A stretch of 6,687 bases of DNA from Acidobacteriota bacterium (GTDB lineage: Bacteria; Acidobacteriota; Blastocatellia; Pyrinomonadales; Pyrinomonadaceae). The stretch covers positions 1 to 6,687 of the forward strand of contig QHXL01000315.1 in assembly GCA_003222935.1 (NCBI GenBank). Reading direction: 5' to 3'. This document shows positions 5,473 through 6,687 of the stretch, piece by piece (the stretch's first letter is position 1; the number at the start of each line of letters is the position of its first letter). The translations under genes and the position numbers were made by a program. The notes under the pieces were generated by a model that saw only the letters and a program-made list of their open reading frames with translations, did not search any database and was not told where the DNA came from.

Positions 5473-6228
5473 TTGCAAACCAGGATATTTACCAGATGCG
5501 TCGTAGTTGTTCTTACCCTCGCAATTTGTTTTGAATCCCACGCAACCGTGCTCTATGTGCGGTTCAGTTCCAACGAAATAGTTATTGGAGCAGACAGTAA
5601 GCGAACCGCTGAAACAGGGGATTACGTTTACGTCTGCAAGATCTCTCAAATCGGAGACACCTTCGTTACCTCAGCAGGCTTGGCAGAGTACGGAGCGTTT
5701 GATCCGAGACAATTTGCCGTCGAGGCATTATCTGATTCGCGATCCCTGGTTGAAGCGCGCACGAGGTTTGAGCAATTAATCGAGCAGCCTTTGATTGAAG
5801 TTCTGAAAAAAGTAAAGGTCAGGAATCGTTCGAGCTATGATGCGTTCAAGAAGGGTGCTGCCATCAATTTCATATTTGCGCGATTTGTTGATCGTCCGGA
5901 ATTAGTTACGACAGCGTTGACTCCGAAGGATGAAGTCGGTGGGTCAATTTCACTGGTTAAGAACCGCGTCACTTTGCTCGGCCCACCGAATCGAGCAAAG
6001 CGAATTTTTGTTGGCGTGAGTAAAAGGGCTGAGGTGCTGTTAGATCGCCCTAGTTTTTGGGCCAAGGGAACTGTCGCAGGGGTTCAGCAATTGTTGGAGA
6101 TGTCTGTTAAGGACAATCCCGATGCCGGTGGCCCAATTGATATCGTGCAACTTTCCAGAGGCACCGCACACTGGTTTCCTCGCGAGCCTCAATGCGACAG
6201 CAGGAGCCGACGAGTTCGAGGGACGTAA
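5473..6228 (+). CDS. Probable exported proteasome-beta-like Ntn hydrolase
   Basis: 251-residue protein with an apparent signal peptide: basic n-region (R4, R8), hydrophobic core VVVVLTLAI and an SHA site at 22-24. Cleavage after A24 would leave T25 as N-terminal residue. From there the sequence resembles proteasome beta subunits: hydrophobic strand, then GADSKR with D41 (mature 17), then CKISQIG with K56 (mature 32), then TSAG at 66-69. Thr1, Asp17 and Lys33 are the known catalytic set of proteasome-type Ntn hydrolases. The later parts (GGPIDIVQL near 219-227 and HWFPREPQC near the end) resemble the C-termini I recall of uncharacterised secreted relatives in Acidobacteriota; substrate unknown. 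The start is uncertain: TTG at 5473 is the only candidate after the in-frame stop at 5464, and the ribosome binding site is weak. The gene lies 63 bases after the tRNA and is not obviously tied to the phosphate genes. Confidence 0.65.
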   Translation: MQTRIFTRCVVVVLTLAICFESHATVLYVRFSSNEIVIGADSKRTAETGDYVYVCKISQIGDTFVTSAGLAEYGAFDPRQFAVEALSDSRSLVEARTRFEQLIEQPLIEVLKKVKVRNRSSYDAFKKGAAINFIFARFVDRPELVTTALTPKDEVGGSISLVKNRVTLLGPPNRAKRIFVGVSKRAEVLLDRPSFWAKGTVAGVQQLLEMSVKDNPDAGGPIDIVQLSRGTAHWFPREPQCDSRSRRVRGT

Positions 6229-6687
6229 CCACTACGATCTCAAATTTCAGATCTCACGTGTCACTATTTCCAAAACTAACTCAAGCGCTCGTATGCGGGT
6301 CGACCGGGGGAATCTTTCCAATACGACAGAACGCCTAGAAGTCGTGAGATGATCCTCCTCATCCCTGAGACAATGCCAGTCTTCCGTCTTCACGTACAAA
6401 AATGTCTTGAAACAAAAAATCGCAGGCTGTACTCAGCCTCATTCTCAAGCAATTTAACGCAGATCGTTGCAATTACCTCCTGCCCACCTCACGGTCTTTA
6501 AGGACCTCGCCTTCACCTTTCGATTTGATTTCAGAATCTTTTTCTTTTCGTCGGAGAGACTTTGTCGATCTTGGGACAGACAAAACGACTATTCGTTGGA
6601 AGAGGAAGTGGAAAGACGCCTCTACCGACGAGCCTGGTGCACAAGGAGCGCAAAACGAAATCAAAACCAATGGAAAGCAATGAGCGG
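6229..6687. other. 459-base right end with no supportable gene
   Basis: No frame here gives a protein I recognise. An imperfect 18-base palindrome (6236-6253, 16 of 18 positions symmetric) lies 7 bases after the last stop. Two frames stay open to the right edge: a minus-strand frame ending at 6473 that is rich in Lys, Arg and Glu near its C-terminus, and a plus-strand frame open from 6458. They overlap each other, so at most one is likely real, and either could be the end or beginning of a gene lying mostly outside the window. Confidence 0.5.
6411..6439 (-). terminator. Possible minus-strand intrinsic terminator
   Basis: Read on the minus strand, AGGCTG-AGTA-CAGCCT (6439 down to 6424) forms a 6-bp hairpin with a 4-base loop, followed by GCGA and six T (6419-6414). 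It would end a transcript entering from the right edge. The four bases between stem and T-run make it weak. Confidence 0.3.

Noticed and set aside
6236..6253. Palindrome after the Ntn-like gene as an operator or terminator
   Set aside because: AT-rich, imperfect, with no T-run and no downstream gene to regulate; kept only as a note in the right-end entry.
6536..6687. Plus-strand frame containing GRGSGKT, which looks like a P-loop
   Set aside because: The first glycine is not at the Walker A spacing (G-x4-G-K-S/T), the frame has no convincing start or hydrophobic strand before it, and an overlapping frame is equally open.

Overview
The window reads as a bacterial chromosome segment of about 50% GC with every recognised gene on the + strand. 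The first two thirds is the end of a phosphate-starvation locus: pstA (cut by the left edge), pstB, phoU, a PhoB-type response regulator and a PhoR-type histidine kinase. Two housekeeping enzymes follow, acylphosphatase and adenine phosphoribosyltransferase, then a tRNA-Arg(CCU) with its own promoter, and a gene for an exported proteasome-beta-like Ntn hydrolase. The last ~460 bases hold no gene I can support.

The genes fit one working unit. PstA and PstB are the permease and ATPase of the high-affinity phosphate importer. PhoU links transporter state to the kinase, and PhoR/PhoB turn that into transcription. PhoR has two membrane helices and almost no periplasmic loop, as expected if it senses phosphate through Pst/PhoU. 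phoU, phoB and phoR lie only 6 and 20 bases apart. A 175-base repeat-filled gap separates pstB from phoU.

The spaces between genes are unusual. Four of them carry short repeats. Three unrelated sequence families all have a 7-base unit: TRCTTTG (as inverted arrays after pstB and after acyP), AGTCAGT (after apt) and RMAATCT (before phoU and before the tRNA). The phoR-acyP gap holds a perfect 33-bp inverted repeat whose arms are themselves imperfect palindromes flanked by GGAG, the layout of a REPIN. Several repeats begin in or directly after a stop codon.

Two further items stand out. The tRNA-Arg has the elbow pair 19-56 swapped from G-C to C-G, a matched double change at positions that are almost invariant. 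The last gene encodes a signal peptide whose predicted cleavage would expose a threonine placed like proteasome Thr1, with Asp and Lys at the expected spacing.

The organism cannot be named from this window. From memory, gene order, heptad intergenic repeats and this type of secreted Ntn protein together suggest Acidobacteriota, perhaps Blastocatellia; this is a low-to-moderate confidence inference. Heptanucleotide tandem repeats are also well known from cyanobacteria.
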